Positions 25,461-34,401 of a stretch of 64,000 bases of DNA are shown one piece after another. The DNA is taken from assembly GCA_003134995.1 (NCBI GenBank), contig PLDC01000015.1, positions 62,001-126,000 on the forward strand, read 5' to 3'. A model generated the notes under the pieces. The model saw only the letters and a list, made by a program, of their open reading frames with translations, did not search any database and had not been told where the DNA came from. A program made the position numbers and the translations under genes. Position 1 is the first letter of the stretch. Every line of letters begins with the position of its first letter. This DNA comes from Acidobacteriaceae bacterium. Its GTDB lineage: Bacteria > Acidobacteriota > Terriglobia > Terriglobales > Acidobacteriaceae.

Positions 25461-26915
25461 GTGAAATTAATTCAGAATTATATTGATGGCCGCTTCGTGC
25501 CCGGAAAGCGCGAGTTCGCCGATGTAAATCCGGCGGACGGAACGGTGATTGCACAAGTCACCGAAGCTGATGAAGCACAGGTGGATGAGGCGGTTCAGTC
25601 GGCTCACCGCGCTCTGCGCGGAGAATGGAGTCGGCTCGGAGTCCGCGAACGCGCAGTGCGGTTGCGCAAGGTTGCCGATGCGATCGAGAAGCGGTTCGAT
25701 TGCTTCGTTGAAGCAGAGGTGGCTGACACGGGCAAGCCAGTTTCCCTTGCTTCGAAACTTGATGTTCCTCGTGCGGCTGCGAATTTCCGCGTCTTTGCCG
25801 ATCTTGTAAAACTCTCAGGGCTGGAATCGTTTCAGACGGAAACTCCAGACGGAACCAACGCTCTGAACTATGCAGTGCGTAAGCCCCTCGGTGTCGTCGG
25901 CGTGATCACACCGTGGAACTTGCCGCTGCTCCTGCTCACATGGAAAGTTGCTCCGGCGCTCGCTTGTGGGAACGCAGTGGTCGTCAAGCCTTCGGAGGAG
26001 ACTCCGTCGACAGCTACGCTGCTGGCTGAGGCGATGCAAGATGCGGGGATTCCGAATGGCGTTTATAACGTCGTGCATGGTTTCGGCCCTGGGTCCGCGG
26101 GAGAGTTTCTGACGCAACATCCCGGCGTCAACGCGGTGACGTTCACCGGAGAATCGAGAACCGGCACGGCCATCATGAAGACCGTGGCATCCACGGTAAA
26201 GCCGGTTTCGTTTGAGCTGGGCGGGAAAAATGCGGCGATCGTTTTCGCGGATTGCAACTTTGAAGAGGCCGTCAACGGATTATCCGATGCGGTGTTTCTT
26301 AACTCAGGGCAAGTTTGCCTGTGTGCAGAGCGCCTTTATGTGGAACGCAAGATCTTCGATGCATTTGTGGATGCGTTGACACGAAAAGCAGAGAGTCTGC
26401 ATCCGGGCTGGCCGAAGGACGAGAAGACTGACTTGGGGCCGCTGATTTCAAAGCAACATCGCGAGAAGGTGCTTTCGTATTACCGACTGGCTGAAGAAGA
26501 AGGAGCGACCGTTGTTACCGGCGGAGGAATTCCGAAGTTTGGCGACGAACGCGACAACGGCTTCTACGTGCAACCAACTATCTATACTGGACTTTCAGAG
26601 TCGGCGCGGTGCGTGAAGGAGGAAATCTTTGGGCCCGTCTGCCACATCGCGCCTTTCGATTCGGAAGAGCAAGCCGTCGCGATGGCCAATGACACGAAGT
26701 ATGGGCTTGCCGCATCGATCTGGACCAGCAACTTAAAGCGAGGTCATCGTGTCGCGCAACAAATGAATGTTGGAATCACCTGGGTGAACTGCTGGTTCTT
26801 GCGCGATTTGCGAACGCCGTTTGGTGGCGCGGGACTTTCCGGCATTGGCCGCGAAGGCGGGATGCACTCATTGAATTTCTATTCTGAGCTGAACAATATT
26901 TGTATTCGGCTGTGA
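25461..26915 (+). CDS. 2-aminomuconic-6-semialdehyde dehydrogenase-type ALDH
   Basis: 484-residue NAD(P)-dependent aldehyde dehydrogenase. Conserved parts are TPWNLPLLLLTWKVAPALA, FTGESRTGTAI, FELGGKNAAIV with the general-base glutamate region, and the catalytic cysteine at 286 in NSGQVCLCAERLYVE. Start is GTG 25461. The chromosomal partners (RidA-type deaminase, HAAO, ACMSD) point to 2-aminomuconic semialdehyde rather than a generic aldehyde as substrate. That places it after ACMS decarboxylase in tryptophan breakdown; specificity is inferred from context. Confidence 0.85.
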   Translation: MKLIQNYIDGRFVPGKREFADVNPADGTVIAQVTEADEAQVDEAVQSAHRALRGEWSRLGVRERAVRLRKVADAIEKRFDCFVEAEVADTGKPVSLASKLDVPRAAANFRVFADLVKLSGLESFQTETPDGTNALNYAVRKPLGVVGVITPWNLPLLLLTWKVAPALACGNAVVVKPSEETPSTATLLAEAMQDAGIPNGVYNVVHGFGPGSAGEFLTQHPGVNAVTFTGESRTGTAIMKTVASTVKPVSFELGGKNAAIVFADCNFEEAVNGLSDAVFLNSGQVCLCAERLYVERKIFDAFVDALTRKAESLHPGWPKDEKTDLGPLISKQHREKVLSYYRLAEEEGATVVTGGGIPKFGDERDNGFYVQPTIYTGLSESARCVKEEIFGPVCHIAPFDSEEQAVAMANDTKYGLAASIWTSNLKRGHRVAQQMNVGITWVNCWFLRDLRTPFGGAGLSGIGREGGMHSLNFYSELNNICIRL

Positions 26916-26924
26916 TCGGAGAAT

Positions 26925-27347
26925 ATGAACGGGACCGACAGCAAAGTCGTCGAGGGCAAAGCCAGGCCGCGCGGCAAGTATCCGCACATCAAGCGCGCCG
27001 GAGACTTTCTGTTCGTGTCCGGAACGAGCGCGCGCCGCGCCGACGATACAATTGCCGGCGCCGATGTCGATGCACTGTGTACGGCACAGCTCGACATTCG
27101 CTTGCAAACACGCGCCGTGATCGAGAATGTCCGCGACATCCTGCACAGTGTGGGCGCGGGACTGCAGGATGTCGTCGAGCTTTCCACGTATCTGGTGAAC
27201 ATGAATGATTTTGCTGGCTACAACGAAGTGTACGGTGAGTTTTTTGGATACGATGGTCCTGCGAGAACGACGGTCGCCGTGCGTGAGTTGCCGCATCCGC
27301 AGTTGCTGATTGAAATCAGGGCCACGGCTTATAAGCCGCTGAAATAG
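26925..27347 (+). CDS. RidA family protein, probable 2-aminomuconate deaminase
   Basis: 140-residue protein of the RidA/YjgF/UK114 family. It has the family stretch [16 protein letters not shown], later [25 protein letters not shown] and the arginine block [20 protein letters not shown]. In kynurenine clusters this family member deaminates 2-aminomuconate to 4-oxalocrotonate, releasing ammonia. It lies 9 bases after the dehydrogenase and 8 bases before the HAAO gene. Function is assigned from neighbours. Confidence 0.82.
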   Translation: MNGTDSKVVEGKARPRGKYPHIKRAGDFLFVSGTSARRADDTIAGADVDALCTAQLDIRLQTRAVIENVRDILHSVGAGLQDVVELSTYLVNMNDFAGYNEVYGEFFGYDGPARTTVAVRELPHPQLLIEIRATAYKPLK

Positions 27348-27355
27348 GAGACACG

Positions 27356-27883
27356 ATGGCATCTATCAAGAATCTGAAGGCTTTTAACTTTCGGGCCTGG
27401 ATCGAAGAAAATAAAGAGAAGCTCAAGCCTCCCGTCGGGAATGCACAGGTGTGGGAGGACGGCGAAATGATGGTGACCGTGGTGGGCGGTCCCAACCAGC
27501 GGCGCGACTATCACGATGATCCCACGGAGGAGTTTTTCTATCAGTTGAAAGGCGACATTTCTCTTCGCATTATGGAGACACCCGGCAAGCCGCCGCTCGA
27601 AATACCCATCAAAGAAGGCGAGATTTTTCTTTTGCCCAAGCACATGCGCCACTCGCCGCAGCGGCCAGCAGAAACTATTGGAGTGGTCGTTGAAGTGCCG
27701 CGGCCGGAGGGCTCGCTCGATGCCTTCGAATGGTATTGTCCGAACTGCCATCAGTTGATCTACCGCGCGGAAGTGCAACTGAAGAGCATCGTGAAAGATT
27801 TGCCGCCGCTGTTTGAACAGTTTTATTCGAACGAGGGCAGGCGAAAGTGTAAGCATTGCGGCGCGATTCATCCGGGCAAATGA
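27356..27883 (+). CDS. 3-hydroxyanthranilate 3,4-dioxygenase
   Basis: 175-residue cupin dioxygenase opening the ring of 3-hydroxyanthranilate to ACMS. The iron ligands lie in RRDYHDDPTEEFFYQLKGD (His53, Glu59) and PKHMRHSPQRP (His96/His99). The C-terminal rubredoxin-like metal site has two CxxC pairs, Cys128/131 and Cys165/168, as in bacterial HAAO. Its stop is followed immediately by the ATG of the fused ACMSD-TDO gene at 27884, so the producing and consuming enzymes for ACMS are adjacent. Confidence 0.95.
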   Translation: MASIKNLKAFNFRAWIEENKEKLKPPVGNAQVWEDGEMMVTVVGGPNQRRDYHDDPTEEFFYQLKGDISLRIMETPGKPPLEIPIKEGEIFLLPKHMRHSPQRPAETIGVVVEVPRPEGSLDAFEWYCPNCHQLIYRAEVQLKSIVKDLPPLFEQFYSNEGRRKCKHCGAIHPGK

Positions 27884-29746
27884 ATGCAAGTCATCGACAT
27901 CCACAACCACTTTTTTCCCAGCTCATGGCCTGATTTGTCGGCGCGCTACGGCACGCCGAACTGGCCGTGGATCAAACACACCGAGCCGGGGAAAGCCGAC
28001 ATTATGGTGGGGGACCGATTCTTCCGCCATATTTATTCGGCTTGTTGGGATCCGGAAGTTCGCCTGCAGGAGATGGATCGCGATGGCATCGACCTGCAAG
28101 TCATCTCGGCGACGCCGGTACTGTTCGCCTATGCGCGTCCGATAGAACATGCGTTGGATTGCGCGCAGTTGTTCAACGATGCGGCGCTCGACCTTTGCAG
28201 CCGGGGCAAAAACAGGCTGAAATCGTTTTGCCAAGTCCCGCTACAGAGTATTGACGCGGCCTGCAAAGAACTTAGCCGATGTATGCAATCGGGACATCTC
28301 GGCGTACAAATCGGCAACCACGTTGGAAACAAGAACCTCGACGATGCTGGGATTATTACCTTCCTGCAGCACTGCGCAGATGTGAATGCGGCCGTGCTCG
28401 TCCACCCTTGGGATATGTTTGGGAAAGAGCGCATGCCCAAATACATGATGCCCTGGACGGTCGGCATGCCAGCGGAGACGCAACTCTCAGTGGTCGCGTT
28501 AATTCTGAGTGGAGCGCTCGACCGGCTGTCTAGCGCGCTTCGCATCTGTTTCGCGCATGGCGGAGGGAGTTTTCCATACTTACTCGGGCGCCTGGAAAAT
28601 GCCTGGCACCACCATCCGGTCGCACGCGGCGAGTGCGAACATCCTCCAAGTTTCTATCTCAATCGCTTCTATGCAGATTCCGCGGTCTTCGACCAACGCG
28701 CGCTTGAATTTCTGGTGGGAACGATGGGAACGGATAAGGTGATGCTCGGCTCGGATTATCCGTTTCCACTGGGCGAAGAGCACGTCGGATTACTCATCCG
28801 CCAAAGCAATTTACCGCAACATGCCAAGGCCAAGCTTCTGAGCGGGAATGCGATTAGCTTTCTGGGACTTCAAGCCAAGTCGCATCAGGTCGCGGCTGCG
28901 GCCGCTGCGGGTTCGATACCAATTACACCCGAGCCCGGGCAGCTCACATACAGTTCGTACTTGAAGGTTCCCGAATTGTTGGAGTTGCAGGAGCCACAGT
29001 CCTCGCCACCGCACCATGATGAGATGCTTTTCATTCTGGTGCATCAGACCTACGAGCTGTGGTTCAAGGAATTGCTGCATGACCTGGATGCCGTGGTCGC
29101 AAATTTGCGCAGAGCAGGCGACGCTCCGCAATCGCGCGACGGAGTCTATGAGGCGGCGCGTCTCCTGCGCCGCTGCACTGAGATTACGCGAGTGTTGGTG
29201 GAGCAGTTCACGATTCTCGAAACAATGTTGCCCACTCACTTCCTCGCCTTTCGTGGCTTGCTGGAACCGGCTAGCGGATTTCAGTCAGAGCAGTTTCGAG
29301 AGATCGAGTTTCTATGCGGCCTGAAGGATGAAAAGATGCTCCGCTATCATCGGCCCACGCCGGAGGCTTACGCCAGCCTGAAGCGACGGTTGGAGGAACC
29401 GTCGTTGCGCGATGTGTTCTTTGGAGCATTGCAGGCGATGGGCAAATTAGCGCCGGCCACTGAAGGCGCGACGGAGAAAGATCGATTCGAAGCACGCGCT
29501 CGCGCTGTTCATGCACTGTACAAGGACGAACATCATCATCGCGACTGGATCGACGTTTGCGAGCGGCTGACTGAATTCGATGAACTGGTCGTGAGCTGGC
29601 GGTTGCGCCACATTCAACTGGTCGAGCGAATCATCGGCGTCCGCATGGGCACCGGCGGAAGTGCAGGAGCGTCCTATTTGAAACTCACTCTCGACAAGAA
29701 ATTCTTTCCCGAATTGTGGGAAGCAAGAACTTTGCTGACCGAATGA
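27884..29746 (+). CDS. Fused ACMS decarboxylase and tryptophan 2,3-dioxygenase
   Basis: One 620-residue frame carrying two complete enzymes. Residues 1 to about 335 are an amidohydrolase of the ACMSD type: metal ligands HNH at 7-9, LVHPWDMFG, CFAHGGGSFPYLLGR and LGSDYPFPLG. An alanine-rich linker (VAAAAAAGS) follows. From about residue 354 on comes a full-length tryptophan 2,3-dioxygenase: LTYSSYLKVPELLELQ, HHDEMLFILVHQTYELWF with the active-site histidine, FRGLLEPASGFQS, the heme-ligand region WRLRHIQLVERIIG and MGTGGSAGASYLKLTL. No stop or frameshift separates them. It joins the first step and the ACMS-consuming step of the pathway. Confidence 0.93.
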   Translation: MQVIDIHNHFFPSSWPDLSARYGTPNWPWIKHTEPGKADIMVGDRFFRHIYSACWDPEVRLQEMDRDGIDLQVISATPVLFAYARPIEHALDCAQLFNDAALDLCSRGKNRLKSFCQVPLQSIDAACKELSRCMQSGHLGVQIGNHVGNKNLDDAGIITFLQHCADVNAAVLVHPWDMFGKERMPKYMMPWTVGMPAETQLSVVALILSGALDRLSSALRICFAHGGGSFPYLLGRLENAWHHHPVARGECEHPPSFYLNRFYADSAVFDQRALEFLVGTMGTDKVMLGSDYPFPLGEEHVGLLIRQSNLPQHAKAKLLSGNAISFLGLQAKSHQVAAAAAAGSIPITPEPGQLTYSSYLKVPELLELQEPQSSPPHHDEMLFILVHQTYELWFKELLHDLDAVVANLRRAGDAPQSRDGVYEAARLLRRCTEITRVLVEQFTILETMLPTHFLAFRGLLEPASGFQSEQFREIEFLCGLKDEKMLRYHRPTPEAYASLKRRLEEPSLRDVFFGALQAMGKLAPATEGATEKDRFEARARAVHALYKDEHHHRDWIDVCERLTEFDELVVSWRLRHIQLVERIIGVRMGTGGSAGASYLKLTLDKKFFPELWEARTLLTE

Positions 29747-29792
29747 AAACTCTCCGTCGTTCACGAAACGGTTTGATCGTGGAATCCCTCAG

Positions 29793-31160
29793 ATGAAGGC
29801 CACGCCTGACAAAGTCACACTGATCGGCGCCGGGCTGAACGGTCCTCTCTTGGCGATTCTTCTACTGCAGCGGGGATTCGCAGTCGAGATGTATGAACGC
29901 CGCCCGGATATGCGGCGCGTCCGCATAAGCGCAGGTCGCTCCATCAATCTCGCGCTCTCCACTCGCGGCATTCACGCATTGCAACAGGCTGGCCTCTGGG
30001 AGCGAATGCGAAACATCATCATTCCGATGAAGGGCCGCATGATGCATTCGATTTCCGGAGAGCTGACCTTCCAACCGTATGGAAAGAACGAAGCCGAGGT
30101 GATCAATTCCATTTCTCGCGCAGAGTTGAACATTGCTCTCATAGATGCCGCCGAAGAACACGGAGCGACCATACACTTCAATCAACGCTGCACGGGATAC
30201 GACCTGAAGACCGGTGAGATAAAGGTGCACGACGAAGAAACTAGAGAAGAGACGACGCTGGAAGCTGGAGTTGTGATCGGCTGCGACGGTTCAGCCTCCG
30301 CGATTCGAGCGGAGATGCTCAAGCTGAGCCGCTTCAACTTTTCGCAACAGTATCTAGATTATGGATACAAGGAGTTAACGATTCCGGCCGGGCCGCAGGG
30401 CGAGCATTTGCTGGAGACTCATGCCCTTCATATTTGGCCGCGCGGCAATCACATGCTGATTGCTTTGCCCAATATCGATGGCACGTTCGCCTGCATTCTT
30501 TTTTTGCCGTTCGAAGGTGCAGACAGCTTTGCCGAGCTCACCACACCTGCGAAAGTGGAACAGTTTTTCCACGCTCGCTTTCCGGATGCCGTTCCTCTGA
30601 TGCCGCAACTTGTCGACAATTACTTTGCCAATCCGACGGGTGCAATGGTCACCATCAAGTGCTCGCCGTGGCATGTCGCTGGGCGAGCGCTGCTTCTGGG
30701 CGATGCGGCTCATGCCATCGTCCCATTCTTCGGTCAGGGAATAAACTGCGGCTTCGAAGACTGCAGCCGTCTTGTTGAAATGCTTGATCAGGTAGTCGCC
30801 GACTGGCCGAGCCTGTTTGCCGAGTTCGAGAAAGACCGCAAGATCAATACCGACGCCATCGCGGATATGGCCATCGAGAATTTTACCGAGATGAGAGATC
30901 GGGTTGCGGATCCTCGCTTTTTGTTTAGAAAGAAAGTCGAGTTGGCCCTGGAAGCACGCTATCCCGAACTTTTCGTGCCAAAGTATGCCATGGTCACGTT
31001 CCATCGCATACCGTACTCTGTCGCCTTGGAGCGAGGCGTGGTTCAGGACCGCATACTGGCTGAATTGTGCGAATCCATCAGTCGGGTGGAGGATATGGAT
31101 TGGAATAAAGCGGATCGACTGATTAAGCGCGACCTCGTTCCCCTGGAGTTTAGTCAGTGA
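29793..31160 (+). CDS. kmo: Kynurenine 3-monooxygenase
   Basis: FAD-dependent aromatic hydroxylase of 455 residues converting kynurenine to 3-hydroxykynurenine. N-terminal FAD motif VTLIGAGLNGPLLAILL, the KMO-specific RSINLALSTRGIHALQQ, and the second FAD motif LLLGDAAHAIVPFFGQGINCGFEDC. Bacterial KMO length. Start ATG 29793 lies 46 bases after the fusion gene. Its end overlaps the kynureninase start by 4 bases (GTGA). Confidence 0.95.
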   Translation: MKATPDKVTLIGAGLNGPLLAILLLQRGFAVEMYERRPDMRRVRISAGRSINLALSTRGIHALQQAGLWERMRNIIIPMKGRMMHSISGELTFQPYGKNEAEVINSISRAELNIALIDAAEEHGATIHFNQRCTGYDLKTGEIKVHDEETREETTLEAGVVIGCDGSASAIRAEMLKLSRFNFSQQYLDYGYKELTIPAGPQGEHLLETHALHIWPRGNHMLIALPNIDGTFACILFLPFEGADSFAELTTPAKVEQFFHARFPDAVPLMPQLVDNYFANPTGAMVTIKCSPWHVAGRALLLGDAAHAIVPFFGQGINCGFEDCSRLVEMLDQVVADWPSLFAEFEKDRKINTDAIADMAIENFTEMRDRVADPRFLFRKKVELALEARYPELFVPKYAMVTFHRIPYSVALERGVVQDRILAELCESISRVEDMDWNKADRLIKRDLVPLEFSQ

Positions 31161-32440
31161 CCAACCTAGAATTTCAACCGCAGTTCCAAGCGAGCGAAGA
31201 TTTTGCGATTGCGATGGATGAACGTGATCCGTTGAAGAACTATCGCGATCGCTTCTTGATCCCGAAAACATCCGCCGGCGACTGCATTTATTTATGCGGG
31301 CACTCGCTCGGCCTGCAACCCAAGGCCGCTGCAGCCTATATCGAGCAAGAATTGAAAGACTGGGCTGCACTCGGCGTCGAGGGCCACTTCCATGCGAAAA
31401 ATCCATGGATGCCCTATCACCGATTACTTACCGACCAGACAGCGGAATTAGTTGGCGCAAAGCCTCTTGAAGTAGTGGTGATGAACTCGCTCACCGTGAA
31501 CCTTCACCTGATGATGGTTTCGTTTTACCGTCCAACAAAAGAGCGCTACAAAATTGTTGTCGAGCGCGGCGCTTTTCCCTCCGATCAGTACGCAGTGAAA
31601 TCGCAGATTCATTTTCATGGCTTTGACCCTGCGGCTTCGCTGATCGAGTTGACTCCTCGCCCGGGCGAATTCTGCCTTCGCGATGAAGATATAGATGCCG
31701 TGATCGAGCGCGAGGGAGACACCATCGCGCTGATCATGCTGGGCGGAGTAAATTACGCGACCGGCCAGGCGTTGGATATGGCGCGAATCACCCGCGTAGG
31801 CCACGCGCGAGGCTGCGTAGTGGGATTCGATCTAGCACATGCAGCCGGCAATTTGCTTTTAAAGCTTCATGAGTGGGGCCCAGATTTTGCTGTCTGGTGC
31901 AGCTACAAATATTTGAACGGCGGTCCAGGATGTATTGCCGGTTGTTTTGTTCATGAACGCCACGCGCGCGCCTGGGATCTGCCTCGCTTCGCAGGCTGGT
32001 GGGGTCACGACGAACAGTCTCGCTTCGAGATGGGGCCGGACTTTCAGCCGATGATCGGCCCGGACGGCTGGCAACTGAGCAATCCGTCGATCGTCAGCCT
32101 GGCTGCGCTGCGGGCATCCATGAATATTTTCCACGAAGCAGGCATGGAGCGGTTACGTGCGAAGAGCGTGTCGTTAACCGGCTATCTGGAGTTCTTGCTG
32201 AATCAGAATGCATCGCCCAAATTCTCCATCGCTACACCTCGCGAAAAAGATCGTCGCGGGTCACAGCTTTCCATTCGCGTCCCAGAGCGCGGGCGGGCAT
32301 TGTGCGACCAGCTGAATCGTGAAGGCATCATGGGCGATTGGCGCGAGCCTGATACTTTTCGAGTTGCACCGGTGCCTCTGTATAACTCCTATCAAGATGT
32401 TTTCCGGTTTGCTCGACGGTTCGCGGCCGCGATTGAATAA
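31157..32440 (+). CDS. kynU: Kynureninase
   Basis: 427-residue PLP enzyme cleaving 3-hydroxykynurenine to 3-hydroxyanthranilate and alanine. N-terminal LKNYRDRFLIP and CGHSLGLQPKAAAAYI, the PLP aspartate in FDLAHAAGNLLLKLHEW, and the PLP-lysine at 251 in CSYKYLNGGPG. GTG start overlapping kmo. With the upstream genes the pathway from tryptophan to 4-oxalocrotonate is complete except for kynurenine formamidase, which is not in the window. Confidence 0.95.
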   Translation: MTNLEFQPQFQASEDFAIAMDERDPLKNYRDRFLIPKTSAGDCIYLCGHSLGLQPKAAAAYIEQELKDWAALGVEGHFHAKNPWMPYHRLLTDQTAELVGAKPLEVVVMNSLTVNLHLMMVSFYRPTKERYKIVVERGAFPSDQYAVKSQIHFHGFDPAASLIELTPRPGEFCLRDEDIDAVIEREGDTIALIMLGGVNYATGQALDMARITRVGHARGCVVGFDLAHAAGNLLLKLHEWGPDFAVWCSYKYLNGGPGCIAGCFVHERHARAWDLPRFAGWWGHDEQSRFEMGPDFQPMIGPDGWQLSNPSIVSLAALRASMNIFHEAGMERLRAKSVSLTGYLEFLLNQNASPKFSIATPREKDRRGSQLSIRVPERGRALCDQLNREGIMGDWREPDTFRVAPVPLYNSYQDVFRFARRFAAAIE

Positions 32441-32520
32441 ACCCTGCTCCCACATGCAGTTCATTTTCGTAATTACTTCCGTAATACCCGCGTCACCTGG
32501 CCGAAACATACACTCTTAGC

Positions 32521-34350
32521 GTGATCTCATTTTCCGTGAGGCAACCGAACAAGTGGACGGGAGTCGTGTGCGCGATCGTAGGCGTTCATCTATTCGTGTC
32601 TCTCCTGTCTCCGCGCGGCATTCGGCTCACCGCCTTCGGGGATCTCACGCAGTCTGCCCTTCTCTTGTGCGCAACGTTGTCCATTCTTTCGAATATCAGA
32701 ACCAGCTACAAGAAGGCTCAACTCTTTTGGGTTCTGATGGCGGTCGGTTGCGGGATGTGGCTCTGCACGCAGATCCTGTGGACATACTTCGAAGTTTTTC
32801 TACGCCAGGATACGCCGAATCCGTTTGTTGGAGATGTCGTTCTATTTCTCCATATCGTTCCGATGATGGCGGCGCTGGTCGTGCAACCGCACATTCAACG
32901 GAATGATCACTCTTTACGGCTCGTTTCTCTGGACTTCTTTCTGCTGCTCACCTGGTGGCTTTATCTTTATCTTTTTATCGTGATTCCGTGGCAGTACGTT
33001 TCGCCCAATGAAGCCGCGTATGGGCGCAGCTTCGACTTGCTCTATGTCTGTGAACAAGTCGTTTTAATCGTCGGAGTGGGGCTGGCCTGGAGGCGCAGCC
33101 ACGGTTCCTGGCGCATCATCTATGGGCAGCTTTTCAAGGCGGCGCTATTTTACAGCGCGGGATCCACTTTGGCTGGCGTCGCGATCGACTATCACCGGTA
33201 TTACACCGGGAGTCTCTACGATGTTCCGCTGGTAGCCGCCATGGCTTGGTTCGTGGTCGTAGGTTTCAGGGCGCCTGAAGCGTCGTCTGACCAGCCTGCA
33301 AACAAAGAACCTCGGCACAAGCACAGCATGTGGACCGCGCGCCTCGCAATGATGGCAGTCTTTTCCACTCCGCTAATGGTTGCGTGGGCGGAGTACGGCG
33401 GAGGCACTCCGCCGTTAGTTCGTTCTTACAGGTTGTTCTTGACTGTTGCTGCAATGGTTTTCATGGGGACTTTGGTATTCGTCAAGCAGCATTGGATGGA
33501 TAGGGAACTGCTCCATCTGCTGCACCTGTCGCGGCAAAATCTGGACGAGATGTGCAAACTGAAAGACGAATTGGAGAACAAAGAACAGTCTCTGCGGTGG
33601 CACAGTCTTGAGCTGCAGCGCAAGAATCTTGAACTCCAGGAAATCTCTTTCACCGACGCGTTGACCGGGGTATGGAACCGGCGCTACCTCGAAGAGATTC
33701 TTGCGGCGGAAGCCGGGCAGGTCTTGCGAAATTATGAGCGCGTCCGCGGCGGCGACACTCGAAAGCTGGATCATCGCGATCTGATCTTCATCATGGTGGA
33801 TGTCGACTTCTTCAAGCAGGTGAACGACCTTCACGGCCATCCCGCGGGCGATCGCTTTCTGCAGCGGGTGGCCGAGCGTCTCGGCAAAGTCGTGCGCAAG
33901 TCCGACGTCCTGGTTCGTTGGGGAGGAGAAGAATTTCTGATCATGTCTCGTTCCGCGGACCCGACTGGTACGCCCGCATTCTGCGAACGAATTTTGGATG
34001 TGATGGCGTCGGAGCCATTTGATCTGGGACATGGCGTTCTCGTGCGAAAAACCTGTTCTGTGGGCTGGGCTCCCTTTCCGTGGAGTCGCGGCGCATATGA
34101 GGCTCTTTGCGCGGAAGAGACCATCGAACTCGCGGACACCGCGCTCTACCGGGCAAAGGCAGCGGGGCGAAATCAAGGGATAGGAATTCTTCCGGTTGAG
34201 GGGGCCGTAGCGAGTGCTCAGGGGATTACGCTACAGGCGCTGCAAAATGACAAAGGAATTCTGACCAAAACTGTGAAGGTAAAACATTCCGGCGCCAGCG
34301 TGCAGGCTTTTGCCGAAAACGAGTTGTCCATCGGACAGCCGGAAGTATGA
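32521..34350 (+). CDS. Membrane-bound diguanylate cyclase (GGDEF)
   Basis: 609 residues: about nine N-terminal membrane helices (roughly 15-325), a short coiled linker (around 340-375), then a GGDEF domain (about 378-560). The catalytic loop reads RWGGEEF with GGEEF at 468-472. An inhibitory RxxD site is at 459-462, correctly spaced, so product inhibition is likely. TDALTGVWNRRYLEE and DVDFFKQVNDLHGHPAGD are further GGDEF blocks. It should make c-di-GMP from GTP; the membrane sensor has no family I recognise. Start is GTG 32521, with a -10-like TACACT just upstream. Confidence 0.92.
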   Translation: MISFSVRQPNKWTGVVCAIVGVHLFVSLLSPRGIRLTAFGDLTQSALLLCATLSILSNIRTSYKKAQLFWVLMAVGCGMWLCTQILWTYFEVFLRQDTPNPFVGDVVLFLHIVPMMAALVVQPHIQRNDHSLRLVSLDFFLLLTWWLYLYLFIVIPWQYVSPNEAAYGRSFDLLYVCEQVVLIVGVGLAWRRSHGSWRIIYGQLFKAALFYSAGSTLAGVAIDYHRYYTGSLYDVPLVAAMAWFVVVGFRAPEASSDQPANKEPRHKHSMWTARLAMMAVFSTPLMVAWAEYGGGTPPLVRSYRLFLTVAAMVFMGTLVFVKQHWMDRELLHLLHLSRQNLDEMCKLKDELENKEQSLRWHSLELQRKNLELQEISFTDALTGVWNRRYLEEILAAEAGQVLRNYERVRGGDTRKLDHRDLIFIMVDVDFFKQVNDLHGHPAGDRFLQRVAERLGKVVRKSDVLVRWGGEEFLIMSRSADPTGTPAFCERILDVMASEPFDLGHGVLVRKTCSVGWAPFPWSRGAYEALCAEETIELADTALYRAKAAGRNQGIGILPVEGAVASAQGITLQALQNDKGILTKTVKVKHSGASVQAFAENELSIGQPEV

Positions 34351-34401
34351 ACCATACATAAAGACAGGTATTTACATCTGCAACCTGACAGCCTTGAGTG
34401 C

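Noticed and set aside
30375-31406. 343-codon minus-strand frame antisense to kmo and kynU
   Set aside because: Spans the junction of two certain genes on the other strand and lacks recognisable protein features.
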